Assembly (NCBI GenBank): GCA_964620325.1
Contig: CAZUIM010000015.1
Span: 1 to 60,440, forward strand
Direction: 5' to 3'
Length of the DNA: 60,440 bases
From: CAZMYM01 sp964620325
GTDB taxonomy: Bacteria; Bipolaricaulota; Bipolaricaulia; UBA7950; UBA9294
The translations under genes were made by a program, and so were the position numbers. The notes beneath the pieces are model-generated. The model searched no databases. It was not told the DNA's origin and worked only from the letters and a program-made list of their open reading frames with translations. Positions 9,168 through 16,884 of the stretch are shown here, in pieces (position 1 is the first letter of the stretch; each line of letters begins with the position of its first letter).

Positions 9168-9197
9168 GTTGAAGGCTTCCCAGGCCCTCTCTATAAT
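9168..9197 (+). promoter_or_regulatory. Promoter of tRNA-Thr
   Basis: TTGAAG (9168-9173) and a consensus TATAAT (9192-9197) are separated by 18 bp, ending 13 bases before the tRNA. The promoter fills the short gap next to the divergent rqcH start. Confidence 0.7.
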
Positions 9198-9210
9198 CCC
9201 TCATTGTACT

Positions 9211-9282
9211 GCCGGCGTAGCTCAGTGGTAGAGCAATGGTTTCGTAAACCATCGGTCGGAGGTTCGACTCCTCTCGCCGGCT
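9211..9282 (+). tRNA. tRNA-Thr (anticodon CGT)
   Basis: A complete cloverleaf can be folded. The acceptor stem is GCCGGCG (9211-9217) with CGCCGGC (9275-9281) and discriminator T. The D arm is GCTCAGTGGTAGAGC. The anticodon stem ATGGT/ACCAT encloses the loop TTCGTAA with anticodon CGT. The T arm is GGAGGTTCGACTCC with the invariant TTCGA. It decodes ACG. The 3' CCA is not encoded. Confidence 0.95.
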
Positions 9283-9289
9283 CTTGCGT

Positions 9290-9600
9290 TCAGCCTTCGT
9301 TCGTCCGGGGTCGACCGCGTTCCGGCCCTCCAGGTCGATCACCGCGATCCCTTTCAGTTGTCGTCTGAGAGGAATCTCACCAACGAAGGTTTCCTCCAAG
9401 ACGAAGATTCGGATCGTGCTTCCGTCCGAGGTCACGTGGACGTTCTCTCGACGGTCGACGGCCAGGTCGAGCGGACGACGAACCCGAACGACCCTCCCCG
9501 GAACAGACGGTGGAGCAGACTGTACTGCTGAAGTAGAGGTTCTCCCGGTCGTCGAACGTGATCCCCACCGGAAAGAGATCGTACCTCTCCATCACGATCT
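9290..9600 (-). pseudogene. Decayed NHL-type beta-propeller fragment
   Basis: Two frames on the minus strand carry recognisable propeller blades: FPVGITFDDRENLYFSST (about 9525-9580) and, after a frameshift, LDLAVDRRENVHVTSDGS followed by TIRIFVLEETFVGEIP (about 9350-9450). Both match the NHL-repeat pattern 'GIAVDxxGNVYVxD'. No start or full set of blades is present. The remnant lies convergent to and immediately after tRNA-Thr, a common landing site for foreign DNA. Confidence 0.5.
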
Positions 9601-9795
9601 CCGAGGTTGTTCCGTCGACCGCGGCCTCTCACGCCCGTCGTTTCGTTCCGAACGTCAGAACCGGCCACGGGAGGCGCGGACGATCGCGGGACAGACGTCA
9701 TCTCCCGACTGGCCAAACGACGCGGCCATCAGCATTCCAAAGCGGCTAGCATAGGACGATTCCGCCGAGTCTCGTCGGCAAAGGGGTGAGAGAAC

Positions 9796-10497
9796 GTGGA
9801 TGATCTAGGGAAAGTTGGAGTGATCGCCGCCATCATGGGTGCCATTCTCCTGATGGGGCTCATCATCGCGCCGGTCGACCGCGCCGCCGACGATGAACCG
9901 GCCGTGGTCGTCGAACAGGCACCGGCGAAGGTCACCGTTGTGCAAGAGGACACGCTCGAGATGCTCGATCCGGTCTTCTCGGAGAAGGCCGTCTATCAGG
10001 ATGGGACGATCCGGATCGCGTTCGACGCATCGTACAGCGAGGACGGGCTGGAAAGCCGCCTGCCGTTCTGGATCCACAACGTCTCCGGGGACGTGATCAA
10101 CATCCTCTGGGATCGCTGTTCGATCCAACTTCCGAACGGGAACACCGTCGGAATTCTGAGCGAGGAGAACCTGACCTACTACGGCGACTCGAGCGGAACG
10201 ATCTCGATTGCGCCGTCCGGCGACCTGTTCGACGCCATCATCCCCGTCTCCGAGTTCGCCTGGGAAGACGAAGGCTGGTCGATTTCCACAGGCGTCCTCG
10301 ACGCAGGAACGTTCACGCTGGTTCTGGGGATCGAGTGCGGAGAGGCCCGACCCCGAGCAGCCGGGGAAGCCACGCGGAGGAGAGCGGTATCCGCGGATGA
10401 GGCATGCGAGCCGGCGGCCGCGTCGAGCTGCATACAGGTCGTCGCCTGCGAGAACCGATCCATTGCCTATTACACGTTCCGGTTCGTCGTCCGGTAG
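9796..10497 (+). CDS. Membrane-anchored exported protein of unknown function
   Basis: This 233-residue protein starts at GTG (9796), chosen because AAGGGGTGAG lies at the right distance upstream. One N-terminal hydrophobic segment (about residues 6-26, VGVIAAIMGAILLMGLIIAP) anchors or exports it. The rest reads as a beta-rich extracytoplasmic domain with LPFWIHNVSGDVINILWDRCSIQLPNG, reminiscent of domains that describe a residue's environment through surface loops, but I recognise no family. Four cysteines lie in the C-terminal 90 residues, so disulfides are possible. It stands alone: a decayed gene before it, a hairpin terminator after it. Confidence 0.7.
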   Translation: MDDLGKVGVIAAIMGAILLMGLIIAPVDRAADDEPAVVVEQAPAKVTVVQEDTLEMLDPVFSEKAVYQDGTIRIAFDASYSEDGLESRLPFWIHNVSGDVINILWDRCSIQLPNGNTVGILSEENLTYYGDSSGTISIAPSGDLFDAIIPVSEFAWEDEGWSISTGVLDAGTFTLVLGIECGEARPRAAGEATRRRAVSADEACEPAAASSCIQVVACENRSIAYYTFRFVVR

Positions 10498-10537
10498 GGG
10501 CTAATCGAAGAACCGCTCAGAGGATGATCCTCAAAAC

Positions 10538-10569
10538 GGGAGGTCCTGCATAGGACCTCCCTTCTCCTT
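10538..10569 (+). terminator. Rho-independent-like terminator
   Basis: A perfect 10-bp stem GGGAGGTCCT/AGGACCTCCC with a four-base loop GCAT is followed by TTCTCCTTT. It lies 40 bp after the preceding gene on the plus strand. The T tract is interrupted, so efficiency is uncertain. Confidence 0.7.
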
Positions 10570-10660
10570 TGGAGTCCACTTCGATTTGCCGAGAACGCGC
10601 AGTTTGCTGTAGGCTGGTTCCTCGCTCCGTGACCGTGAGCGCACAGGGGAGGTGATTGAG

Positions 10661-10837
10661 GTGGTCCGAAAGAGCGAAGTGACAACGTTGTCGATCTACA
10701 TCCCGAAGAGCAAGCTTGACCGGAAGCCCATCGAACGGCTCGAACGGTTGGCGAAGAAGGTCGATCGATCGATCAACTACCTCGTCGTCGAAGCCATCCT
10801 CCAGTACCTCGACCGCGAAGAGCGCAAGAAGAAGTAG
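10661..10837 (+). CDS. Small ribbon-helix-helix (CopG-like) DNA-binding protein
   Basis: This 58-residue basic protein has a ribbon-helix-helix layout: a beta strand TTLSIYIPKSKL, a first helix IERLERLAKKVDRS, and a second helix INYLVVEAILQYLD, ending in a lysine-rich tail. Such proteins act as dimers that place the strands in the DNA major groove, often as antitoxins or autorepressors. I chose the GTG at 10661 because the strong AGGGGAGGTGA (10645-10655) is correctly spaced for it; a GTG at 10652 would overlap that site. No partner toxin gene is adjacent: the next gene is convergent. Its target is unknown. Confidence 0.75.
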   Translation: MVRKSEVTTLSIYIPKSKLDRKPIERLERLAKKVDRSINYLVVEAILQYLDREERKKK

Positions 10838-10874
10838 CCCGCTCCCACCAGGAGACGTGTCCTCCGAAGCGGGC
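10837..10874. terminator. Bidirectional hairpin between convergent genes
   Basis: GCCCGCT (10837-10843) pairs with AGCGGGC (10868-10874), with an inner GGAGA/TCCTCC stem. It starts at the stop of the ribbon-helix-helix gene and also lies downstream of the convergent gene at 10935. A second hairpin (GGGCGCCGG... CGACGCCC) follows. There is no T tract. Confidence 0.4.
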
Positions 10875-10934
10875 GCCGGCATTGTCGCCGACGCCCGTTC
10901 ATCTTGTCCGTGCAACCATTTGACGGACCTCGAT

Positions 10935-12200
10935 CTAGCGATGAAGGTTCGTCGCCGCGATCACGGCCAGGCCGTTCTCGGTCAACGCCTCCGCCGTTCG
11001 GTTCAGCGCGTCGTGCTTGTCGAGGTAGTTGCGCTCGAGGGCTTCCATCAGACCCTCCGCCTCCAGATCGGCCTTCGGTCGGAAGTACTCGAGGATGTCG
11101 GACGGGTGCTCGCGCGCCGCGTCGATCTCCGGCTTTCCCCCTTCGTGCTTCGCCGAGATGTTTGCAACCTGCGAAGCGAGCTCGACGAGCTCGTCGGTCC
11201 GATCGTACGGTTGGATGACGATCGACTTCTGGGTCTCGGTGATGTGATGCTCGAAGCGAACGACGTCCTCCAAACCAAGAGCCTTGCGAATCTCGGCCCC
11301 TTTCTTGATCGTCTCGTTGTCGACCGAGTTCGCCCAATTGAACCCGATCAATGACGTGCTCCCATCGTCGCGGGAGAAGAGCTTGGCCCCGAGGAGCGTC
11401 CAGAGAGCTGCGTATGGGTTGTCGTTTCCCATGTAGACGGAGATCTTGAACTCGATGTCGATGCCGAGCTTGTGCAGCAGGTACCCGAGGAGGACCGTCC
11501 CCGGATTGATGTTCAAGACCTGGCGGATTCCGTATTCCGTGTAGTATCCGAGGAATTCGTCGACCCAGTGCAACGCGTGCTCGTTCGGCTGGCCGACGCC
11601 GCCGAAATACCCGGTGATCGTCTCCGGTCCGCCCAGATGAATGTTCGAACCGTCCGTCCCCTTCGTATCGAGCGTCTCGACGTAGCTCGCCCCGACGATC
11701 TGCATCGCCGCGGCGACCGCTCGGGTGTCCCCGTCGTCCGCCACCTGTTCGGCCATGTTCCGCACGCGGATGTACCGCCCCGGCATGAGCTCGCCGTTTG
11801 CGATCGCCTGTCGCGCTTCGGAGATCAGCCATGGAAAGAACTGAAGTGCGCTGATTTCCAGCGTCACCGCGCGGCGATCGTCGAACGACATCGCGTCGAC
11901 GCGGTCGCCGAGGATCTTCCTGCGGTACGCGTCCATCGAAATGAACGCCCCGCCGTCGCGCTGCTCGATCAGCCACTCCACGTCGGCGAGGTACGGCGAT
12001 CCCGCCTCTCTCAGCCGCCCGAGGAGGTTCGAAAGCTCCCTCGCCTCGGCCGCTCTCGCGTTGATCCGATCAGGACCGCCGTGCTTCTCGACGATTTCGA
12101 GGAATTCGTTGATCACACCCGAGCCGGGATCCAGGAGAAGGTCGTTGATCTCCTCGAGCGCCTTCTCGCTGATCGCCAGTCGTTGCCGCAGGTCTCCCAT
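10935..12200 (-). CDS. Conserved protein of unknown function next to panB
   Basis: The start is ATG at 12200 (MGDLRQRLAI) because GAGGAGG stands five bases upstream; the frame is open slightly further. The 421-residue product is soluble, with no signal peptide or membrane segment. It looks like a folded enzyme: long N-terminal helices, then glycine-rich motifs (HLGGPETITGYFGGVGQPNE, NINPGTVLLGYLLHKLGIDIEF, VYMGNDNPYAALW, IGFNWANSVDN) and His-rich VVRFEHHITETQKS. I do not recognise the family. It follows panB by 17 bp on the same strand, so cotranscription is very likely and a role near pantothenate/CoA metabolism is one hypothesis. Confidence 0.8.
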   Translation of the reverse strand: MGDLRQRLAISEKALEEINDLLLDPGSGVINEFLEIVEKHGGPDRINARAAEARELSNLLGRLREAGSPYLADVEWLIEQRDGGAFISMDAYRRKILGDRVDAMSFDDRRAVTLEISALQFFPWLISEARQAIANGELMPGRYIRVRNMAEQVADDGDTRAVAAAMQIVGASYVETLDTKGTDGSNIHLGGPETITGYFGGVGQPNEHALHWVDEFLGYYTEYGIRQVLNINPGTVLLGYLLHKLGIDIEFKISVYMGNDNPYAALWTLLGAKLFSRDDGSTSLIGFNWANSVDNETIKKGAEIRKALGLEDVVRFEHHITETQKSIVIQPYDRTDELVELASQVANISAKHEGGKPEIDAAREHPSDILEYFRPKADLEAEGLMEALERNYLDKHDALNRTAEALTENGLAVIAATNLHR

Positions 12201-12217
12201 TCCGTCCTCCTCGAGCT

Positions 12218-13078
12218 TCACTCGAACTCCCGCATCAGGTCCTCGAAGCCGCCCGCCTCGTCCTTCAGCATGTGATAGCAGTGTTCGTCGGCCGGGAAGG
12301 CGCCCGCCTTCACGTCCGCGACGTACTCCCGCATCGCGTCGGTGACGACCGCAGCGACATTGCAGTACTTCTTGACGAATTTCGGCGTGAATGCCTGGAA
12401 TTGCCCGATCAGGTCGGACACGATCAGCAGCTGTCCGTCACACTCCGGTCCCGCCCCGATGCTCAACACGGGGATCGTCAGCTTCCGCGCGATGAACCCG
12501 GCGACTTCGGGCGGCACCGCTTCCAACAGGAGGAGTTGGGCTCCGGCGGCCTCGATCGCCACCGCGTCTTCGATCAGCAAACGTGCCGACGCGATCGTCC
12601 GTCCCTGCGCCTTGTGTCCTCCGAGCTGCCCCGAGCTCTGCGGCGTCAGTCCGATGTGCCCGCAGACGACGATCCCCGCGTCGAGAATCGCATCGATCCG
12701 GGAGATGACGCGCACCCCGCCTTCGAGTTTGACCGCGTCGACGCCGGCCTCCTTCAGAAAGCGCCCCGCATTCCGCACCGCGTCCTCGTCACTCACCTGG
12801 TAGCTCATGAACGGCATGTCGCCCATGACGAAGGTGTTCGGCGCCGCGCGCCGGACCGCTTCGCAATGGACGATGCACTGATCCATCGTCACCGGGACCG
12901 TTCCGCCGTAGCCGTACACGCACATGCCGAGCGAATCGCCGACGAGAAGCATGTCCATCCCCGCCGCTTCCGCGAAGGCCGCCGTTGGGTAGTCGTACGC
13001 GGTCAACCACGCGACCTTCTCACCTTTCGCCTTCATCCTCTGAAGTGAGTGAATGCTGTGCTTCTGCCTTTCCCCCAT
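12218..13078 (-). CDS. panB: 3-methyl-2-oxobutanoate hydroxymethyltransferase
   Basis: PanB transfers a hydroxymethyl group from methylenetetrahydrofolate to 2-oxoisovalerate, giving ketopantoate, the first committed step of pantothenate and CoA synthesis. The 286-residue length is normal. Motifs: VAWLTAYDYPTAAFAEAAG, the Mg-binding LLVGDSLGM (Asp near 48), DMPFMSYQ, AVKLEGG, HIGLTPQS, GGHKAQGR, and IGAGPECDGQLLI. The ATG at 13078 is preceded by GGAGATCGACG; the frame is open another 16 codons without support. It is followed directly by an unknown gene. No panC or panD is present in the window. Confidence 0.96.
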   Translation of the reverse strand: MGERQKHSIHSLQRMKAKGEKVAWLTAYDYPTAAFAEAAGMDMLLVGDSLGMCVYGYGGTVPVTMDQCIVHCEAVRRAAPNTFVMGDMPFMSYQVSDEDAVRNAGRFLKEAGVDAVKLEGGVRVISRIDAILDAGIVVCGHIGLTPQSSGQLGGHKAQGRTIASARLLIEDAVAIEAAGAQLLLLEAVPPEVAGFIARKLTIPVLSIGAGPECDGQLLIVSDLIGQFQAFTPKFVKKYCNVAAVVTDAMREYVADVKAGAFPADEHCYHMLKDEAGGFEDLMREFE

Positions 13079-13141
13079 CGTCGATCTCCTTCCAGCTCGT
13101 TGATTCCGCTGAACCGGCCGCGGCACTCGACGGACATGAGG

Positions 13142-13702
13142 CTACACGCGAACGCCCGCTTCCCGCAAGAGAAGAACGAGCCGACAGAGCGGCAGACCGA
13201 TCACGTTGAACACGTCCCCACAGATGCGGTCGACGAAGAGACCGGCTCGCCCCTGAATCGCGTAGGCACCGGCCTTGTCGTCACACTCCCCAGTCTTCAC
13301 GTATCGCTCGATCTCGTCGGCCGAAAGCCGGCGAAACCGGACGATCGTCTCCTCGACGGCGACCCGCTCTTCCCCCGTCCACGTCGAGAGGACGCAGACC
13401 CCCGTCACGACAGTATGTTCGCGCCCGCTCAGCCGCTCGAGCATGCGCCGCGCCTCGAGACGCGAGCCCGGCTTGCCCAACACGTCGCCGTCGAGTACGA
13501 CGACGGTGTCCGCGCCGATCACGACCCCGGGGCGCCGCGAAGCGACGTCGTGCGCTTTGGCGCGCGCCGCTCCGAGGACGCGCTCTCTCGGGCCCCCTTC
13601 ACTCGGCTCTTCGGCCCGACTCGGAACGACGACGAAATCGGAGGTGATCCGACCGAGAAGCTCGCGGCGTCGCGGGGACGTGGAAGCGAGGATCAGCGTC
13701 AT
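13142..13702 (-). CDS. maf: Maf family nucleotide pyrophosphatase
   Basis: Maf proteins hydrolyse nucleoside triphosphates, often modified or pyrimidine ones, and affect septum formation when overproduced. The 186-residue protein shows the whole family signature: LILASTSPRRRELL at the N-terminus (binding of the phosphates), SRAEEPSEG, VVIGADTVVVLDGDVLGKP with the catalytic Asp, SGREHTVVTGV, and DKAGAYAIQGRAGLFV. It ends 64 bp before panB and likely belongs to the same transcript. Confidence 0.95.
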   Translation of the reverse strand: MTLILASTSPRRRELLGRITSDFVVVPSRAEEPSEGGPRERVLGAARAKAHDVASRRPGVVIGADTVVVLDGDVLGKPGSRLEARRMLERLSGREHTVVTGVCVLSTWTGEERVAVEETIVRFRRLSADEIERYVKTGECDDKAGAYAIQGRAGLFVDRICGDVFNVIGLPLCRLVLLLREAGVRV

Positions 13703-13769
13703 TCGAAGCTCCGCCGCGACCGGTGAAAATCCGGACGGAGGCTCGGAGTCGAGCGAAAACGCCGCCGAC

Positions 13770-14876
13770 TCAGGGGAAGTTCACCCCCGTCGAGCCGTAG
13801 AAGATGGCGTACGCGCCATCGGGATCCGTCCCTTTCGGCAGGCGAATCACACCGGCGACCATCTCGTCGGGAGCGATCTCTTCGACGCGGATGAACCCGG
13901 TCGTCAACTCGACGAACGAGGTGGAGCTGAAAAAGAAGTAGTTCGTCGCCGACTGCTGGACGAAGAGATTCCACGGAGAGAAAGAGACACCGGTCGGAGA
14001 GAAGGCCCAGACCATGACCGCCCCCGTACCGATCAACGGTTCCAGCCTCTCGATCAGGTCGGCACCGAGGGTGCTCTCGCCGATCGGCCCCTCGAGGCGC
14101 ACGTAGACGAGGCGGAGGATCTCGTCGTTGAGGAAGACGATCTCGGTCGTTCTGACGTCGTCGGGCGGAAGCGCGAAGAGCGCCGAGATCGACTCGGACG
14201 TGAGGTCCGGCAACGCGAGCACTTCCTCGAGGGACGACACGTCTTCCAACAGCGGGACGGCGATCGGATCGTGCGACTCCGTCGCCGCCGCCGGTCCCCG
14301 GCTCGGTGACGCGGCGCCCGCCGTCGGAGTGCTCGAGATGTCGAACGTCACGCGCTCTCCCCTGTACAGAAGGGCGAACGGCTCACTCGAGTCGATCGCG
14401 TCGCCGAGAACGAGGATTCCTTCGCTCCCGGACCCTTGATCCGCGCCGGCCGGGTTCACGTCGAATCGCCCCGCCAGAAAGCCGTTCGTGATCTCCACCC
14501 ACGCGTCGAGCCCGGGCCGAAACCTCTCCCCCTCAACCGTCTCGATCGACACATCGACCGGGTCGAAGGGGAACTCGGAGACGACCTCGTCGACGCTCGG
14601 GTTCACATAGAGGGCGTTCTGCCCCACGTACGGCCGAAGGATCGCCCGTAGGGACGAAGAGACCTTACTGTCGAACGTCCGATCGTTGATGAACACGAAC
14701 GTCAGCGTCAACTCGGCCCCGCCGACCTCGGCCCGGAGAACCTGGACGAGATCGGGGTCGAGGCCGGTCTGGCGGGTGATCTGACCGCGATCCTGCGCGC
14801 TCGCCGCAACAACACAGAAGACCAAAGCAAGAAGGGAGGACGCAATCATCGCCCTCCCCAGAAGCCCGATTCTCAT
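13770..14876 (-). CDS. Secreted protein of unknown function, beta-rich
   Basis: The ATG at 14876 starts a 368-residue protein with a clear signal peptide (MRIGLLGRAMIASSLLALVF, cleavage likely after ASAQ). The frame is open far upstream but that part is arginine-rich antisense-like sequence. The mature protein seems to hold two related halves: LTLTFVFINDRTFDSKVSSS..LRPYVGQNALYVNPSV near 40-90 and IVFLNDEILRLVYVRLEGP.. GTGAVMVWAFSPTGVSF near 245-305, each followed by FLAGRFDVNPAG or MVAGVIRLPKG. This suggests an internal duplication. I recognise no family. An outer surface or periplasmic role is inferred from the signal peptide only. Confidence 0.7.
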   Translation of the reverse strand: MRIGLLGRAMIASSLLALVFCVVAASAQDRGQITRQTGLDPDLVQVLRAEVGGAELTLTFVFINDRTFDSKVSSSLRAILRPYVGQNALYVNPSVDEVVSEFPFDPVDVSIETVEGERFRPGLDAWVEITNGFLAGRFDVNPAGADQGSGSEGILVLGDAIDSSEPFALLYRGERVTFDISSTPTAGAASPSRGPAAATESHDPIAVPLLEDVSSLEEVLALPDLTSESISALFALPPDDVRTTEIVFLNDEILRLVYVRLEGPIGESTLGADLIERLEPLIGTGAVMVWAFSPTGVSFSPWNLFVQQSATNYFFFSSTSFVELTTGFIRVEEIAPDEMVAGVIRLPKGTDPDGAYAIFYGSTGVNFP

Positions 14877-14923
14877 TCTGCTGCTCGGTTGCCGTCCCTG
14901 GTTCGCTCGCACGACGGGCCGAC

Positions 14924-15025
14924 CTAGCACCCGCCGCCGCACCACCAACCCGCGAACGCGAAGACCCAGAACGCCCAGAAGAACGCCAAGAGCATTCCGG
15001 CTGTGATCTCGATCGTGATGGGCAT
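14924..15025 (-). CDS. 33-residue membrane miniprotein with WWCGGGC tail
   Basis: This very small gene encodes MPITIEITAGM, then the hydrophobic stretch LLAFFWAFWVFAFAG, then WWCGGGC and a TAG stop. One transmembrane helix with a short N-terminal head and a glycine/cysteine tail is predicted by eye. The case for its being real is the very strong ribosome binding site AAGGAGGTG five to six bases before the ATG and the sharp hydrophobic profile. It precedes the secreted-protein gene at 14876 by 47 bp on the same strand. I know no family; small membrane regulators and metal-binding tails are possible readings. Confidence 0.6.
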   Translation of the reverse strand: MPITIEITAGMLLAFFWAFWVFAFAGWWCGGGC

Positions 15026-15320
15026 CGGCCACCTCCTTCGTATCTGCCATCAGCCTACCACGACGGGCGACCGCTGACAAGGGTCCATTGGCGAGAACGG
15101 CCGCTCGGACATCTGTCGAGGGCGCCCCGCTTCGGTGCTCGCTCATCCTCTCCCGCGGTCGTCCCCGTTTCGTCCGCCGTTGCGAGGCTCGAGATCGGCC
15201 GAATACCGATCGAGTCGGTGATCGCCCCTCTCGGCGTCGATCGACCCCCGGAACGCGCGTTGTGAGCTTCGTTACGGACACGTGTCCCGTGACTCCCCGT
15301 CCCCCCAATCGCCGGGTGGG

Positions 15321-15349
15321 CTGACGCTGCCTGTCGGTTCTCGTACCAT
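15321..15349 (+). promoter_or_regulatory. Possible promoter for the PLP decarboxylase gene
   Basis: CTGACG (15321-15326) and TACCAT (15344-15349) are 17 bp apart and end 30 bp before the ATG at 15380. The rest of the 350-bp gap 15026-15379 shows nothing else I can name. Confidence 0.35.
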
Positions 15350-15379
15350 TCTCCCCCACTTCACCAACGGAGCACGACG

Positions 15380-16864
15380 ATGCCCACGGAAGAGACGACT
15401 ACCCAGCTCGACCGATTCCTTGCGCAGCACGGCGCCGCCGTCGAGCGCGCTGTCGAGCGCCTCGGCATCCCGCTCCACGTCCTCTTCCTCGACGTCATGG
15501 CGGAGAACGCCGCCGGGTTTCTCGACGTCGGGCGCGCGCTCTACCCGAACACCGTCGTCGCCTTCGCCGCGAAGTCGAATCCGTGCCGGGGCGCGTTCCG
15601 TGCGGCCCACCGGCTCGGACTCGGAGCCGACGTCGCGTCCGAGTTCGAGCTCCGCGCCGCCCTGGAAGAAGCGATCGACCCGTCCCGAATCACCTGCAAC
15701 GGGAACGCCAAGTCCGACGACTATCTCGAGACGGCGCTCATCGCCGGCGCCCAGATCGCCGTCGACAATGACGACGAGCTCGCCCGTCTCGAGGAGCTCG
15801 CCCGCGGCTCAGGTCGTCGTCCGACGATCCTCGTCCGTTTCCGAGGAATGCCACTCTCGGGATTGACGTCGGCCGACCAGACGACGGCCTCCGACTGGAC
15901 GAAGTTCGGGTTCCACGTCGACGAGGCGCCGAGGCTCTTCGGGCGGATCGCCGCCTCCGCCGCTCTGCACTTCGGAGGGATCTCCGCCCACATCGGAACG
16001 CAGATCGCCGATCCGACCGGCTACGAACGCCTCATTCTTCACCTGCTCGTACTCGCCGAGGCCTCTGGTCGAGCCGGGCTGCCGGTCGAAGCGATCGACA
16101 TCGGGGGCGGGTTCCCCGTTCGGTTTCTCCCGAAGGACGATTGGGAGCGGTTCACCGGGCGTCTGTTCGCTCGACTTCGGGGCGAGCTCGAGATCGACGA
16201 GGCCGTCACGTGGAACGATCTTCCGATGGGATTCGAGCACCTCCTTGCCGGGGAATCGGCGCCTCCGACCTGGATCGGAAAATCCTACTGGACCTGGGCG
16301 CCGGCGAGCGAGATGCTCGCGCATCTCCTCCACCATCGACTCCCCGACGGCCGAACGACCGTCGAACATCTCGAAGCGCTCGGGTCGCCGCGCCTGATCG
16401 TCGAGCCGGGACGATCCCTGTTGGCGACCGCCGGCGTGACCCTGACGCGAGTGATGGGCGTCAAGCGCGTCCTCGGCCATTGCGTGGTCTCCCTCGATCT
16501 GGGAATCAACAACCACGGAACGAACCTGATCAGCCCCGACGTCTTTCCGGCCGCCGTTCTCCCGAAGCGTGCCGGGGACCGGCCGATCGAGGCGTTCCTC
16601 GCCGGTCGCCTTTGCTTTTCCGGAGACATGATCAGCAAGGCGAAGATCACGCTCAATCGCCTGCCCGGACGCGGAGACCGGTTCGTCCTCTACCACACCG
16701 GAGCCTACGGAGCCGACCACTTCGCCTCGCACAGCTGTGGGTTCCCCCGCCCGGCGAAGGTCGCCATCCGGCGCGACGGGACGGTCGAGATCTGGCGGAG
16801 GCCGGAGACGTTCGAAGATGTCTTCGGCCCTCCGGACGCGTCCCTTCTCCTCGACGATCGATAG
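15380..16864 (+). CDS. PLP-dependent decarboxylase, LysA/ornithine decarboxylase fold III family
   Basis: This 494-residue enzyme has the alanine-racemase-like barrel of group IV decarboxylases. The PLP lysine is in VAFAAKSNP (about residue 69). LGLGADVASEFEL, HIGTQI, the phosphate-binding IDIGGGFPV, and IVEPGRSLLA follow in the expected order. The C-terminal GRLCFSGDMI corresponds to the CxSGD motif that contributes a substrate-binding Cys and Asp across the dimer. Homologues make lysine from diaminopimelate, carboxyspermidine products, or decarboxylate arginine. The protein is about 70 residues longer than typical LysA, with an insertion around 275-320 (WIGKSYWTWAPASEML), so I do not assign the substrate. 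Confidence 0.85.
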   Translation: MPTEETTTQLDRFLAQHGAAVERAVERLGIPLHVLFLDVMAENAAGFLDVGRALYPNTVVAFAAKSNPCRGAFRAAHRLGLGADVASEFELRAALEEAIDPSRITCNGNAKSDDYLETALIAGAQIAVDNDDELARLEELARGSGRRPTILVRFRGMPLSGLTSADQTTASDWTKFGFHVDEAPRLFGRIAASAALHFGGISAHIGTQIADPTGYERLILHLLVLAEASGRAGLPVEAIDIGGGFPVRFLPKDDWERFTGRLFARLRGELEIDEAVTWNDLPMGFEHLLAGESAPPTWIGKSYWTWAPASEMLAHLLHHRLPDGRTTVEHLEALGSPRLIVEPGRSLLATAGVTLTRVMGVKRVLGHCVVSLDLGINNHGTNLISPDVFPAAVLPKRAGDRPIEAFLAGRLCFSGDMISKAKITLNRLPGRGDRFVLYHTGAYGADHFASHSCGFPRPAKVAIRRDGTVEIWRRPETFEDVFGPPDASLLLDDR

Positions 16865-16884
16865 AGATCGCCTGCCGACGCGCG

